64,000 bases of DNA. It comes from Ziziphus jujuba (Eukaryota > Streptophyta > Magnoliopsida > Rosales > Rhamnaceae). Below are positions 49,890-61,569 of the stretch, piece after piece; position 1 is the stretch's first letter, and every line of letters starts with the position of its first letter. The stretch spans positions 5,890,001 to 5,954,000 of the forward strand of contig NC_083382.1 of NCBI RefSeq assembly GCF_031755915.1. The letters run 5' to 3'. A program made the position numbers and the translations under genes. The notes below the pieces were generated by a model. That model did no database searches, was not told the origin of the DNA, and worked only from the letters and a program-made list of their open reading frames with translations.

Positions 49890-52053
49890 TCAAGGACAAT
49901 TCCTTTTATCGTATTGCTGTCCACGAAGTCCACATCCTTGACAAAGTCGTGATTTTGAAATTGACATCTCTTTTAAATCTTTTTCCACATCTTTTTGATC
50001 TCACATGTGATGGATTACTAATACTTGGAAGCTCTTGTGTACTTCTTTTGCTATTTGTTTTTGGCACTAACATTCCATCACCATTTATTTCTTTAATTTT
50101 ACCACATAGCAATTCAATCTCATTCAAAAGGAATTTGGTATCTTCAACTATGAGAGATGCATCATCAATTAAATTAGAACAAGCTCGAGATAAACTTACA
50201 TGCCTAGTCACCAATGACATATCATCTTGGTCATTCATTGCTTGACCATTATTATCCCACACTTCATCAATTTTTGTACGTTTTGTCCATCTCCTAAGAA
50301 TGTATTCGCTTGGCAAAAACATGACTTGTTTAATTCGAAAGTAAGCTAATATATGTCTACATAGGATGCCATTAAAGTTAAATAGCCTACAATTGCATGA
50401 CACAAAATCTAAAAGTTTATTATAGTCAAGTTGTCTACTTCTTGATGAACAACTTTCACCAGCCTTCTGCACACTATAAAGCATCGAATCATCATCCTCA
50501 AATGTGCAACTTAAGAAATATGCAGAACTCGCAAATAACTTATCTTGAAAAATTTTAAAATTTCTCTCTGTGTATATTTTCACCATTTGTGTCTCCATTG
50601 GGCACATAGTTTTCAACTTTGGTTGCTCATTCACATCAATATGATCTGCAACTAACTCATCATGTCTTTGATGATTAACAGCTCTATTAAAGTGTATAAT
50701 AAAGTCCATCAATGAATTTTTGTTTGAAATGTGCCTTTTGAAAAATGCATGTGAACTTTCTGCTCTTTGACTACTTAACATTCTTGCATTGAAGATATGA
50801 TTAAAATAAATAGGAACCCACTTGTTGCGAATTTCATACAATTGGCGCAGCCATGTATTATCTTCCAAATTAGTATTCTTCAACAACTCAACCCAACTAC
50901 TTTCAAACTCTTCTACTTTCAAACTCTTCAACGGTCTCAGAGTTCAAAATTATATTTTTGAACCAATGATAGTTATCCCGATAAACTAGCGTATTTATCT
51001 TCTTTGAAAATTTATTCAAAATAAGACAGATACAGTATCGATGACAAGTTGATGGAAGAACTTGAGAAATGGTCTTAGTCATTGCAAGATCTTGATTCGT
51101 AATAATCACTTGAGGTACACCCCTTGGCATTGCATCCAACAATTGATTGAATAACCAAATAAAAGATTCTGTCTTTTCACCACTCAACAAAGCACATCCA
51201 AAAATGACAGTCTGACCATTATGGTTTACTTTTGCCAATGGAGCAAATATCATATCGTATTTATTCGTGTTGTAAGTTGTGTCAAATACTACTACATCAC
51301 CAAAGAAAGGATACGATCTCCTTGCAAAAGGATCTGCCCAGAAGCATCTAACAAGCCTGCTTTCTTCATCGAGTTCATACTTAAAGTAAAAGGCTAGATT
51401 TTTTTCTTCATCGGAAGAAAAAAAATTCAATTAACAATTATGCATCATTATCTTTTTTATCATCTCTCATCCTCTATCCATAGTTTCTTATATCTTTCTC
51501 AACACATTCTATATTTTGAGGACCACCAGCTTCTATTTCCAACACCCTTATTTGTTGACACATTGGAATATTTGCTTCTGATAATTGTTGGCTCAAAACT
51601 CTTTTTGCAGCTGATACAACTCTATGAGATCTTAACATATGTATCTTGTTTGGAGTAGCAAGTGCATGGTTATACTCTTCTACAAATTGGTTAATAATCC
51701 AATTTGGCCCTATTTGACTCTTAACCACTGTCATCTTAGCTTTGCAGCCAACTCGAACTAATCCTCGATTCCTTTCACCAGATCTTTCAATTATATGTTT
51801 TTCATTCTTTTGATAATATTCATTCGTCTCTCCTTCCTTAAAACACAAATTGTTTCCATATTAGCTCATTTGTTTTTTCTTTTCTCTTGCTAGTACTCAT
51901 TCTTGCACTAAATCCACATTCTCTTGCATATGCATTGTAAAATTGGAAAGCCTCTTCAATTGTTTGAAATTCTTGTTTAACCTTTGGCTTTCTTTCTTCT
52001 ACAACTTGTGGAGTGTACACTTGAGTTCCACTCTCATTTGCATATTGCTGCAA
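49890..52053 (-). pseudogene. FAR1/FHY3-like MULE transposase, frameshifted
   Basis: Domains in - strand order: FAR1 DNA-binding WRKY-GCM1 finger (52053-51474: FQTIEEAFQFYNAYARECGF, then a shifted frame with RVGCKAKMTVVK and FVEEYNHAL); MULE transposase core (51430-50903: DVVVFDTTYNTNKYDMIFAP, IITNQDLAMTK); SWIM finger in 50931-49906 (CNCRLFNFNGILCRH, all ligands present); C-terminal knuckle CQGCGLRGQQYDKRNCP, TGA at 49890. In most relatives the second motif reads TDQD; here it is TNQD. Lesions: frameshift near 51840, stops near 51474 and 51437, a T-run shift near 51425, a 16-bp duplication at 50897-50928 and a shift near 49950. FAR1 relatives are either MULE transposases or domesticated phytochrome-signalling factors. 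The surrounding TIRs favour the transposase reading. Confidence 0.88.
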
Positions 52054-53026
52054 GCAAATTTAACTTATGTCATTCACATAGCTCTATGTCTATTCAGGAA
52101 ATACAATGACAGAAATTGTTGGTATCCTTTGTTGAATAAAAGAACATTTTTACTAGTAAAGAGGTGGTGTATTTTTTCCCTTCTAAATTCCTTCAACTAT
52201 AAACATTTAAATATATTATCACAATCAGATAGTTATCCCGATAACCATAATAGATGTAAACAGTCTACCCTAAATTTTGACATATGACAATTAGATTTAT
52301 AGCAATTAAAACCAGAAATCTTCCTAAACTCAAAATAAGCTGAGTGCAAGAAAATATTTATCGCATAACACCAGCAAAATCTTTGACATATGACAATGAA
52401 ATTTATAGCAATTAAAACTAGAAATCTTACTAAACTGATAATTAGCTGAGCGCAAGAAAATATTTATCGCATAACACCAGCAAGACCCATAAATAAACAT
52501 CCACGCCCTATTTAGAGTATAACATTGTTTATAAGATTAAAACCCAAAAGTGCCTCCATGCAAAGCTAATTACTAGCCATGCACGATCGCAGTAATATGA
52601 AAAAAAATCTACACCAAAATAAATAAATAAATAAATAAATAAATAAAAATCAGTAAAATGGTGTTCCACCAAATTTATAAAATTGTAAGAATGGTATGGC
52701 ATGCTGTTTAGGTTTTACGTTCGCCAATTACAGTAATCTCTTCCTAGAGAAGCAATGGAAAGCAATACTTTGAGAATAAGAGCATTGCAATTGGACCAAC
52801 TGGCTTGGAGACCTTACAATCTCAAAGCCCTTTTTGAATCTGTAGTCTTTAATGGAAATGGCTGTTTTCACACACATGGCATGATAGATAAATGTCTATT
52901 CCTTTTCCCTTTTCTCAAAATTTTGGTACCACAAATAAATCTCTTAACAATCTTTAGTTGTAAATGTACATACCTTGATAAGCAAAACTGATTCAAAAGG
53001 CATTCAGATCGAAAAATCTAAGCATA
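52054..53026. other. MULE interior, right part, non-coding
   Basis: Includes the upstream region of the FAR1-like gene. TATGACAAT(T/G)A(G/A)ATTTATAGCAATTAAA occurs near 52281 and 52387, followed in each case by a similar GCAAGAAAATATTTATCGCAT block, so a segment of about 107 bp is tandemly duplicated. An (AAAT)n run lies at 52617-52647. Confidence 0.55.
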
Positions 53027-53513
53027 GGATGGAAATTCAGCATCAAAATAGAAAAAACCCACTAAATTAATCACACCAGTAAGATCCTAGATTGAAAAAT
53101 CTAAGCATAGGGGGGCAGCTGAGAGAGGAAGACCGAAAAATGCAGATTGAGAGAGGAAGAGAAGGAACCTGAAAGCTGGAGGTGCTTGCGGCTGGTGGAT
53201 CTGGTTTGGAGCTGGAGCTGCTGGGCGTGGGTTCTTCTCTGCACCATGGGTTCTTCTTCTCTTCTCTACACCGTGGGTTCTCTTCTCTGCACAGTTTTTT
53301 CTTTTCTTTTTTTTTTTCTTTTTTTTTTTTTTGTTGAAACAGGGTGCCAGGCACGTGGGTTCTCTTCTCTTCTGCCAGAATTTTTTTTTTTTTTTTTCAA
53401 ATGGCATCGCACACACCGTTTCAGTAAGTATACAGTGCCAAATCAAACCGAAATTAGAGTAAACGGCATCTCACTTCATACCGTGTGAGAAATCTCACTT
53501 CATAGCAAATCTC
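53027..53513 (-). repeat. right terminal inverted repeat of the 44-53 kb MULE
   Basis: Complement of 44186-44586, with an extra segment around 53110-53200. GAAAAATCTAAGCATAGG occurs twice, near 53010 and 53092. It has long T-rich tracts where the left copy has A tracts. Confidence 0.88.
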
Positions 53514-53668
53514 TATATGTGTGTATGTGATATCGAATAAAAATTTAGACTAAAGTGAAAATGTGAATAAAAAAATAAAATAAAATAAAATTGTTCACCC
53601 TTTTATTAGTCCAGACGTGCGGCAGATTTCCGTTTATGATATCAAGGTACCTTAAAAATTTGTCCTTT

Positions 53669-53836
53669 ACAAGCTTGAACTTTTAGAAGAAAAAATAAAT
53701 AAATAAATTGTGCTTTAATATATCACCAGCTAAAGAGTTTTAAAATGGTAATACAAGCTTGATACTTTTAGAAGAAAAAATAAATAAATAAATTGTGCTT
53801 TAATATATCACCAGCTAAAGAGCTTTAAAATGGTAA
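53669..53836. repeat. 84-bp tandem duplication
   Basis: ACAAGCTTGA starts at 53669 and 53753. Both units contain (AAAT)n and TTGTGCTTTAATATATCACC. Confidence 0.9.
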
Positions 53837-54186
53837 TAAAGATGCAGGTTTTTGACATATCGATCCTGTTATTGCCCATTTTCCAAAAAAATTAGAAAAA
53901 AAATAAAAGGTGCTTTTAACGATTAATCCTTTAACAAATATAGAAAAAGCAAGGACTTTTGTGAATCCAATGAAATGGACATCGATAGCACGTACGTTCT
54001 ACAAGAAATTCTAAAATAGTGATGTTCTTAATATAATAATAATTAAGAAATTAGTAGCGTTGAAATGTAAATGTAAACTAAGTATGTATGACTCGTTTTG
54101 TCCCAAGCAATCAATAATCAAGTTGAATAATTAATTAATTTGCTACTACAATAATAAATGTTTTGCTTTTAATAATATTATAAGCT

Positions 54187-54308
54187 ACTGAAATTGCAAT
54201 ATTTGAGTTATGATGAGTTAAGGAATGAATTATAAGATAATTACTTTACTGAAATTGCAATATTTGAGTTATAATGAGTTAAGGAATGAATTATAAGATA
54301 ATTACTTT
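54187..54308. repeat. 61-bp tandem duplication
   Basis: ACTGAAATTGCAATATTTGA starts at 54187 and 54248. The copies differ at one or two positions. Confidence 0.92.
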
Positions 54309-54347
54309 CTATATATTTAATTTGAGTGCCAATTGATAGCTTGTTTC

Positions 54348-54349
<2 letters not shown>

Positions 54350-54392
<43 letters not shown>
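54350..54392. repeat. (AT)n microsatellite
   Basis: About 21 uninterrupted AT dinucleotides. Confidence 0.95.
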
Positions 54393-54394
<2 letters not shown>

Positions 54395-55445
54395 ATAATC
54401 CTGAATTGGAGAGCCGTACATGGATGTGTATTAGGTGGTACGTAGCTTTTCTTTGAAGGTTTTTGACTAAAAGTATATACGCAATCACCATGGTCCATAC
54501 CGGGATCTTTTGCAGAAAACAATAAGCCTCACATGCAAATGCCAGAAAACTTGATAATTGGTTGAAAGACAACTTATGTGTATGTGTATATACATAGATT
54601 GGAGTTCTAGACATTTATCGGAAAAAAATATATTGGTTTTGCACATAGTTCCACGAAGACAGTTAAATTTAGTTGTTCTAGGAGTTGATGAATTATGCAT
54701 GTGGTTATAGGTTGGATTCGGGTCTAGGTTGGATTCGGGTCTTCACATCATTTATATGCCACACCATATAATAGTTGTTTGTTTATTTTTGCATGCATTT
54801 AGATTACATCAATTTGTGTGCCATTTAGGTTTATCACATTAGTTAATAATCAAAACATCGGTAAAAGAGTTGGTACACGCAACAATAGTTTATTATTAAT
54901 TTATATTTTATAATTATATTACATACATATATATATATATAACTATCTTCCTTTATTTTACCGATCATCTGGAATTTAAGTTGTTTTCACGTATTAATAG
55001 TTGCTGTTAAAAGTACCTGATCTAAAATGATTAACTTAGTCCAAATTAATGACGTTAAAAATGATGGTTTTTTGATATTCTGTCTAAAGATATAATGATA
55101 AAAATTATCAACATAATATTGAATAGGTAAATGAGACATTAAATCAATTTTTTAAAAATTTATGATCTTCTACATGTAGATGCATATATAAAGCTTATTA
55201 AATAAGTCAATTTTACTTAATAATTTTCTTAGTTTTATTATTATCATTATAAATTTTTATAGGTGATATATATGAAAATATTATTATGGGGGAAGGTGGT
55301 CACCATTTAATAGGTGACAACCATTTATAATTATAAGATTACATAGAATATATGGATGATTATGAGTTGATGGGCTATATAATTTTGTTATAGAAGGCAA
55401 CCACATCCAAATTTTTATAGGTGACAAAAAATTCTCGCACAGTTT

Positions 55446-55612
55446 TGTAAAACGGAGTCAAGAGTTTACTTGTTACCCTTTGACCACATTGTTGTAAAAT
55501 GGAGTCAAGAGTTTACTTGTTGCCCTTTGACCACATTGTCCATCCGCGGCAACAAAACTGTATATAAACCACATTGTCCACCCACGGTAGCAAAACTGTA
55601 TATAAATATAGG
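55446..55612. repeat. adjoining 47-bp and 38-bp tandem duplications
   Basis: GGAGTCAAGAGTTTACTTGT occurs twice 47 bp apart. Immediately after, ACCACATTGTCCA(T/C)CC with CAAAACTGTATATAAA occurs twice about 38 bp apart. Confidence 0.88.
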
Positions 55613-55714
55613 ATATATGCATAGATGAAATTTTAAAAATTGCTCTTACAGGTAAGAAGCGCCATATACTCATTTTCTAAAATTTAAAATTTGCCCAACT
55701 AGTTTGGTAATGTA

Positions 55715-55745
<31 letters not shown>

Positions 55746-56348
55746 CTTGGTATATTGTATTTACACAAGTCCTTTATTTATTTATTTATTTGTCTTTGAA
55801 GTTTTATATGGTAACTTAGAGCCGACGGACAGAGGTTTTGAATCGATTGACGTCGTCAATTTTTCTATAAAAGAGATAGAAAAATGATGGAAAGCTTTGG
55901 AATTATTGCCACCATAACAGGGTACCCAAACAGAAAATCATTGATTATGATTTTAATGATTTCTTTTTATGAGGGTTTAATTATTAATTAAAAGTCGGTG
56001 ATATATGTATATATATGTACACTAATTTTTTATGTTGAATTAATTTTTTTAGAAGAAATAATTGAGATCGAATATGCTAGCTTCTATATATATTTTTATA
56101 CTCTATTTCACTAATATAAATAATTAATATTATTGATTTAGATCATGAGGCAGAACCCTCTAAACGCATTTAAGTTCTATTAATGGAACATGCACATGCA
56201 AACATTATTGATGGAAAAAAAAACTACTGGTACCAATAATTAAAATGTGATAAAAGTTAGGGAACATTTGGTATATTATTCTGATAGAATTGGAATATAC
56301 ATCTATTCATAGGGAAAAAAGAAGGAAAAGAAATATATATTTTCATTG

Positions 56349-56382
<34 letters not shown>

Positions 56383-57066
56383 CTTATTATTATATTGAAT
56401 TAGAGTCAATTTTTAACTTTTATAATTGTTCTTTTCCTTTTCAAAAATATCATATTTTGGTAAAAATGAAATAAAGATTTAATTTTATGGTTGTTTATAT
56501 GTTTTAGGATAATCAATCTCGATTTAATTATATTTTAAAATATTATAATGATATTTATCTTTTAAGATGAGCAATACAAACTTTTTAAAATAAGTAACTA
56601 TTTTTTAAAATAGAATAAATATTCTTATAGAATAAAAAATTTTAAATATACAAAACATAAGAATGATTAATTTTATGAAATAGCTATTCTATTTGTATAT
56701 TAATTTCACATACCAAATAATTTTTCATACCAAATTAAATTGTTAATAATATAGAATATATATTTTCTTTTGGGGTAAAAGACTGTTATTTATGTGATAT
56801 AAAAAATCTCTCATACTTCTTTGCATGGAAAATAGAAACTTTAATATTGTTCTTATAATTCTTATACTTTGTATGTTTGTTTTCTTTCTTATTTGTTTCT
56901 TTTTTCAAAGAAAATCCAAAGGATCTACAAATGTTACTAGGTTCCAAAAGAAGAAGAAATTAAGTTTAAAAATGAGCTTTAAAAAAACAAAAAGAGGAAA
57001 TAGTTAAGTAGGAGTAACATGGTGAAGTTGACGAATTAATTAAGAGAGACAGACACGCCGCGTTCA

Positions 57067-57070
<4 letters not shown>

Positions 57071-57113
<43 letters not shown>
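57071..57113. repeat. (TC)n microsatellite in the GASA promoter region
   Basis: About 21 TC dinucleotides, roughly 135 bp before the TATA box of the GASA gene. CT-rich tracts are common in plant promoters. Confidence 0.9.
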
Positions 57114-57117
<4 letters not shown>

Positions 57118-57247
57118 GATATTCCATGACTTGATCCACGCTTTCTATTCCCCTTTCCATCATTTCCCAATCAAAACACCCACATCAATAATATCCAAAT
57201 TTAGATCTCAGAATATTAGAAAAAAAAAATACAACTTGTAAACTACC

Positions 57248-57257
57248 CTATAAATAA
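57248..57257 (+). promoter_or_regulatory. TATA box of the GASA gene
   Basis: CTATAAATAA, 65-74 bases before the ATG. Confidence 0.75.
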
Positions 57258-57321
57258 ACCCCATAGTCTCGTTTTGTTTTGTCAAAAGTACCTCCTAGTA
57301 TTCAAGCACTCACACACAAAA

Positions 57322-57984
57322 ATGGCTGCTCCTCGTCCTTCAACCTCTCTCCTTTTTCTCGTGTTTTCTCTCCTTTTTTTGGTTGTTTTCTCCGAAATGG
57401 CTCAGGTATGTGCATATATACATATATGTATATATATATATATATATAGTCCGTTTCACATTAGATTGATACGTGGAAATAATTTGTTTTATAGTCTTTA
57501 AATTCGCTTATGAATATTAAATCTAATAGTAATTGTCCCTCTGTTTATTTTGGGTTATGTTTTTGGTGAGCAGGCTTATTATGCTGGCAGACAACCTGGA
57601 CCTTCAGGTACATTATTTTTAGTATTAGTATTATTGGTTTTGGGCTTAGAAATACTTCATGGGTTTAATTTTGCTAAATGCTTTAGAAATGAGACAATGA
57701 AGTTCCATTTAAAAAACATTACCAAAAAAAAAAAAAAAAAAAAAAAAAAAGAAGAATATGTTTATAAACATTTTTGTAAAACTTGTTTGGTGTATACTGC
57801 AGCATGCTTTGGGAAATGCAAAAATCGTTGCAAGGGCACAAAGCACAAAGATCCATGCATGTTCTTCTGCCAAAAATGCTGCGCAAAGTGTCGCTGTGTT
57901 CCTCCTGGTACATATGCACACAAGGAAGCTTGTTCTTGCTACAATAACTGGAAGACCAAGGAAGGAAAACCAAAATGCCCTTGA
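57322..57984 (+). CDS. GASA/snakin gibberellin-regulated peptide, three exons
   Basis: Exons 57322-57405, 57574-57607 and 57803-57984 have GT/AG borders and join to 300 nt, or 99 residues plus TGA. Residues 1-28 are a signal peptide with a Leu/Phe/Val core, so the product is secreted. A short linker (AYYAGRQPGPSG) leads to the GASA domain, about residues 40-99. The domain has all 12 conserved Cys (ACFGKCKNRC, CMFFCQKCCAKCRC, CSC, KCP) and the VPPGTY turn, followed by NNWKTKEGKPKCP. Where many snakins have GNKE after VPPGT(Y), this one has AHKE. GASA peptides act in the cell wall in growth responses to gibberellin and in antimicrobial defence. Intron 2 contains a long A homopolymer. A good TATA box precedes the gene. 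Confidence 0.95.
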
Positions 57985-59120
57985 TTAAACTTCTTAATTT
58001 AATTTCTTTATTATTCTCTTAAATTTCTCATATCATTACTAAAAATAAAGCCTCCATTAATCTATGTTGATGAGGCATATCCTAGCTAGTGATCTGCTAC
58101 TTAGCATCTTCCACCCTAGTTAGCTAAGTTCTTGTTTGGCATGGTTTTTCAAATGCTGATTTTGGAAGGTGCAAGCGTATAGCTATCTGGAAGAGTTTCA
58201 AGATTTCAAACAAGCTTTTACCTAAAGCCTAAGAAATGAAGCTTTACAGGAAGTTCTGTTGAAAAAGCTGGAACTTTGATGAAGCATAAGCAAAAATTAT
58301 CTTAAACAATATTTAAATATTGTAGTAATTTCCTAATATGATTACAAATTGTCCAAATTGGCAATATTTGTAGTTTATTCAATTCGCCATATAATCTGAT
58401 GTAATTCATATTTTGAATTTGGATTCTTGGAAAAAAATATCACTTTTTTAAGGCTGTTTGAGCAATTAATTAGTTCAACAAAAGGTTGAGAATCTCCATG
58501 CATGTCTTGAACTTCTTCATAACATATATAAAAAGAAGGCAATCAGTCTTTTTCTATTTTTTTATTTTTTAAGTCTGTATGTATGTTTATATATTTGAGC
58601 TGTTGGCTTTTTGTTTGTTTGTACGTTTATTGAGGTGGAAATAGTTTCTTTCGCCATTTACTTGTAAAAATTTGCAACTTGCAAAGTCTTAATTTATTGC
58701 CGATTTCTCATTTAATTACATCATGTGAAAATAAGATTTTCTTGGGTTATCAAAAAATAAAATAAGAAGATTAAAAATAATGGTTGAAGGGAGTAGGCTA
58801 TAAGCTTTGAATAGTAAGGTCTTTACAACCCTATAAGTGGTCCAATGTCATTTTTTTTGTCCATAACCAAATTACCTCTTGACACAGCTGAATATATATC
58901 CCTCCTTCAACAGTTGAACCTTTTCGTATTTATAATTCAACTTCATATTACTGAACCAAAAAAAAAAAAAAAAAATCAATTACATTAATGCACCAATTAT
59001 GAACAATTTAAAAAAAAATAAAAATCAATTACAATGTACCAATTATGTCTAAGATGTTCGGTTATGACATATTAAATGTACACTCAAGCTTCATACAATT
59101 AAGAGATATTTAATTATTAT
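57985..59120. other. intergenic downstream of the GASA gene
   Basis: Contains the GASA 3' UTR. The phrase AAAATCAATTACA(A)T with CACCAATTATG is repeated near 58973 and 59021. No gene seen. Confidence 0.5.
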
Positions 59121-61569
59121 AGGATTTGGATCCTTTATTAGTTTTTATTTCGATCTTTGTTTATATTTACTTTTTTATCACAGCCATTCATTTAAAAACT
59201 ATCCAATTTAATAATCATGATTGATACATCAATAATATTTTTACTAAATTTATGTGCAATTCATGTGTTTTTCTATTTCTTTTTCTTTTGTTTGAGTTCC
59301 TTTGGTCTTCCATGGAATACGACATTTCTTTTGCAGATGTCCACTAAACTAGGGGTGGGCAAAATCCAATCCAACCCGTTCAATCCGTCCAATCCAATCC
59401 ATTTTTAACGGTTTGGATTTGATTTTTACATCAATTGGATTGGATTGGGTTCAAAATATTATAAATTGTATGGATTTGATTGGTTATGGATTGGAAATAT
59501 AAATCCAATCCAAATAATATATTATATAACTAAAAAATTATATATTTTTTATTATTTTTATTTTTATATATTAATTTTAGTATATTTTTTTCATTTTTAT
59601 ATATTAATTTTTAATTTTTTTCCATTTTTATATATTGATTTATAATATGTATATATATATATATATTTTTTTTTTCTTTTACATTCTCATATCTCAAATC
59701 TCAAATCAAATTGTAAATTATAATCCTAAACTAAACATTTACTTTGTTACCGCCTGCCACCAGTCCATCACTATCACCATAATATATATATATATTTAAA
59801 TATAATTTATTGCTAATTTTATTGTTTTAATCTTTGTAGAGCTTACAGCATCAACTAAAATTAGTGAATCTGTCAACGTTGGTTGACTTATGATTTACCA
59901 AAATTTTAAGGTTAAAAAAAAAAAAGGAATTATGCATTGATTCTTGAGTGAATGAATTTTGACGAATGTATTATTTTACATTATTTGTTCTAACAATTTT
60001 AATTTGATTTTATAGGAGTGAGATGATAACATTAATGTTTGCTATTTAAAAAGTGCATGATGTGTATCATTTGCTATATTTTCTTCTTTATTTTCCATTG
60101 TAGACTATGTTGTATTATTCTAATTGCATTTTATGTTTGGATAATTATAATTTATTATTTATATTTTAAATTTGGAAAATTTTTTATTTGTATTATATAT
60201 TTATAAATTAGTAAGTTTTAAACCGATCAACCAATCCAAACCAAACCGATCATAAATGGTTTGGTTTGGTTTGGATTTAATACTTTAATGGTTTTGTTTG
60301 GATTGTAAATTAGAAAAATCGATATGTATGGATTGGATTGTATTTCGGTCCAAAACTGAACCAACCCAATCCATGCCCACTCCTACACTAAACTCATGTT
60401 CTTCATCGCTCGTCAATCACCGACGTTTTGTTTGAGTTCCAAATCTGGCAGAGATGTGTCCTTGTCTTGCAGTAATTCTTGAGTTAGTTGAGAAAAATTC
60501 CATTTGCCAGCGTCCTATTTGTTGTGTTAATGCTGCCAAAAGTCAATATGAGTTATGATTCTGTGCTTCTACTGTTAGATCATTCTCTGTTTTCTCATGG
60601 TGGTTACTATCTCTTAGAATTTGATTGTATGGTGTCCTAATTGCAACTTCTACAAGTTGCACTTTAAAATTAGATATCACTGATTTTGCACTTCTCGTTC
60701 CTCATAGACGGGGTATTTGCTCTCATGTTTGAATTTCCTTCAAAAGTGAAATTCCTGGTTTCTTTTTATACAGCTTAGTATCAAAGTCTTCTTTTTGAAT
60801 GATTGATTTAATTTCTCCCACTTGAAGTTCTCTGTTCCCTCTTATCTTTTTATTGATGGTAAAATCTCTTTATATTAGTGTGTGTCCACTGTAAAAGCTA
60901 ATTTAGCAATTGTCTAAGTTTGAAAAGAAACTTTGGAGGTAGCTTGTATCCATCATAAAAATATCAAATCTTGAAAGAACTCACAGCATGTTTGGATAGA
61001 AGGAAAGTGAGTGTGAATTTAATTCTTTTAGGAAAGTAATAATTTTATTTTGTTTGGATATTTATTGTTAGATAGAAAAATATAGTTGTTCTCATATATA
61101 TAAGTGTTATTTTAAAAATTTCAAAGAAAATAGTTTTGAATTTTTTAGAAATATATAGTTACTTTTAATTTACTATACAATGTTAAATTTAATTATTTAC
61201 GAATCCCAACTTTTTTATTATTTACCAAACAAATTAAGAAAAAAATTATTTTTCAAAAAACTAAATTCTAAAAATCATTTTCCTTGTCAACTTTAATATT
61301 TTCCAAACGGAATCTCAAACAAAAAACTCAGGTAAAAAAAAAAGAAATAGAAGAGCAAGTGTATTGCAGATAAATTTAGTGAACATATGCAAATCATGTG
61401 ACATTTAATTGATTTACATAAATTTAATGAACATATGTAAATCATGTGACATGTTAATTGATTTGTCATTCATTTTGATTATTGAATTGGATAGTTTTCT
61501 AATGAATGGTTGTGATGAAAGATAAACATAAACAAGTACTAAAAAGAGTCACCTGAAGATGCAAATCCT
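59121..61569. mobile_element. non-autonomous DNA transposon with inverted repeats of 150-190 bp
   Basis: 59121-59270 and the complement of about 61380-61569 match: AGGATTTG(G/C)ATC, TTGTTTAT(A/G)TTTA, ATCAC(A/G)(G/A)CCATTCATT, ACTATCCAATT(T/C)AATAATC, AAATTTATGT. The right arm also holds a local duplication (CATAAATTTAATGAACATAT type, period about 58). The interior has no transposase. It hosts the hAT-like insertion at 59350-60385, so the older element was about 1.4 kb. Superfamily is not certain because no clean target duplication was seen. Confidence 0.65.
59350..60385. mobile_element. hAT-like non-autonomous element with 8-bp target duplication
   Basis: Starts TAGGGGTGGGCA and ends TGCCCACTCCTA, a 12-bp inverted repeat with one mismatch. 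It is flanked on both sides by CACTAAAC (59342-59349 and 60386-60393). An 8-bp target duplication is the hAT signature. Subterminal DNA is full of short direct repeats (ATCCAATCC and TTGGATTGGATTGGG on the left, GGTTTGGTTTGG on the right), as expected for transposase-binding sites. It is 1036 bp long, AT-rich inside, with no coding capacity. Confidence 0.88.

Larger units (their letters stand above)
44186..53513. mobile_element. MULE with long TIRs carrying FAR1-like and GRF genes
   Basis: Bounded by inverted repeats of 0.4-0.5 kb that begin GAGATT(G/T)GCTATGAAGTG and read inward from both ends. Inside are a FAR1/FHY3-type transposase pseudogene (- strand, near the right end), a GRF zinc-finger pseudogene (+ strand) and a solo LTR inserted later. 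Without the solo LTR and its duplicated target the element would be about 6.3 kb. Both ends abut TATATGTGTG-type sequence, so a target duplication is plausible but is blurred by the microsatellite. FAR1-family proteins are related to MULE transposases, which supports reading the whole unit as one element. Confidence 0.75.
53514..57246. other. intergenic, several short tandem duplications
   Basis: AT-rich region between the MULE and the GASA gene. It holds an 84-bp duplication (53669/53753), a 61-bp duplication (54187/54248), a (TA)n tract (54350-54392), 47-bp and 38-bp duplications (55446-55610), (AAT)n near 55717-55742, a TA tract near 56350-56375 and (TC)n at 57071-57113. No gene recognised. 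Confidence 0.6.

Noticed and set aside
56258..56745. Possible MITE (ACATTTGGTATA... ...TACCAAATAATT)
   Set aside because: Only a weak, short inverted match and no target duplication.
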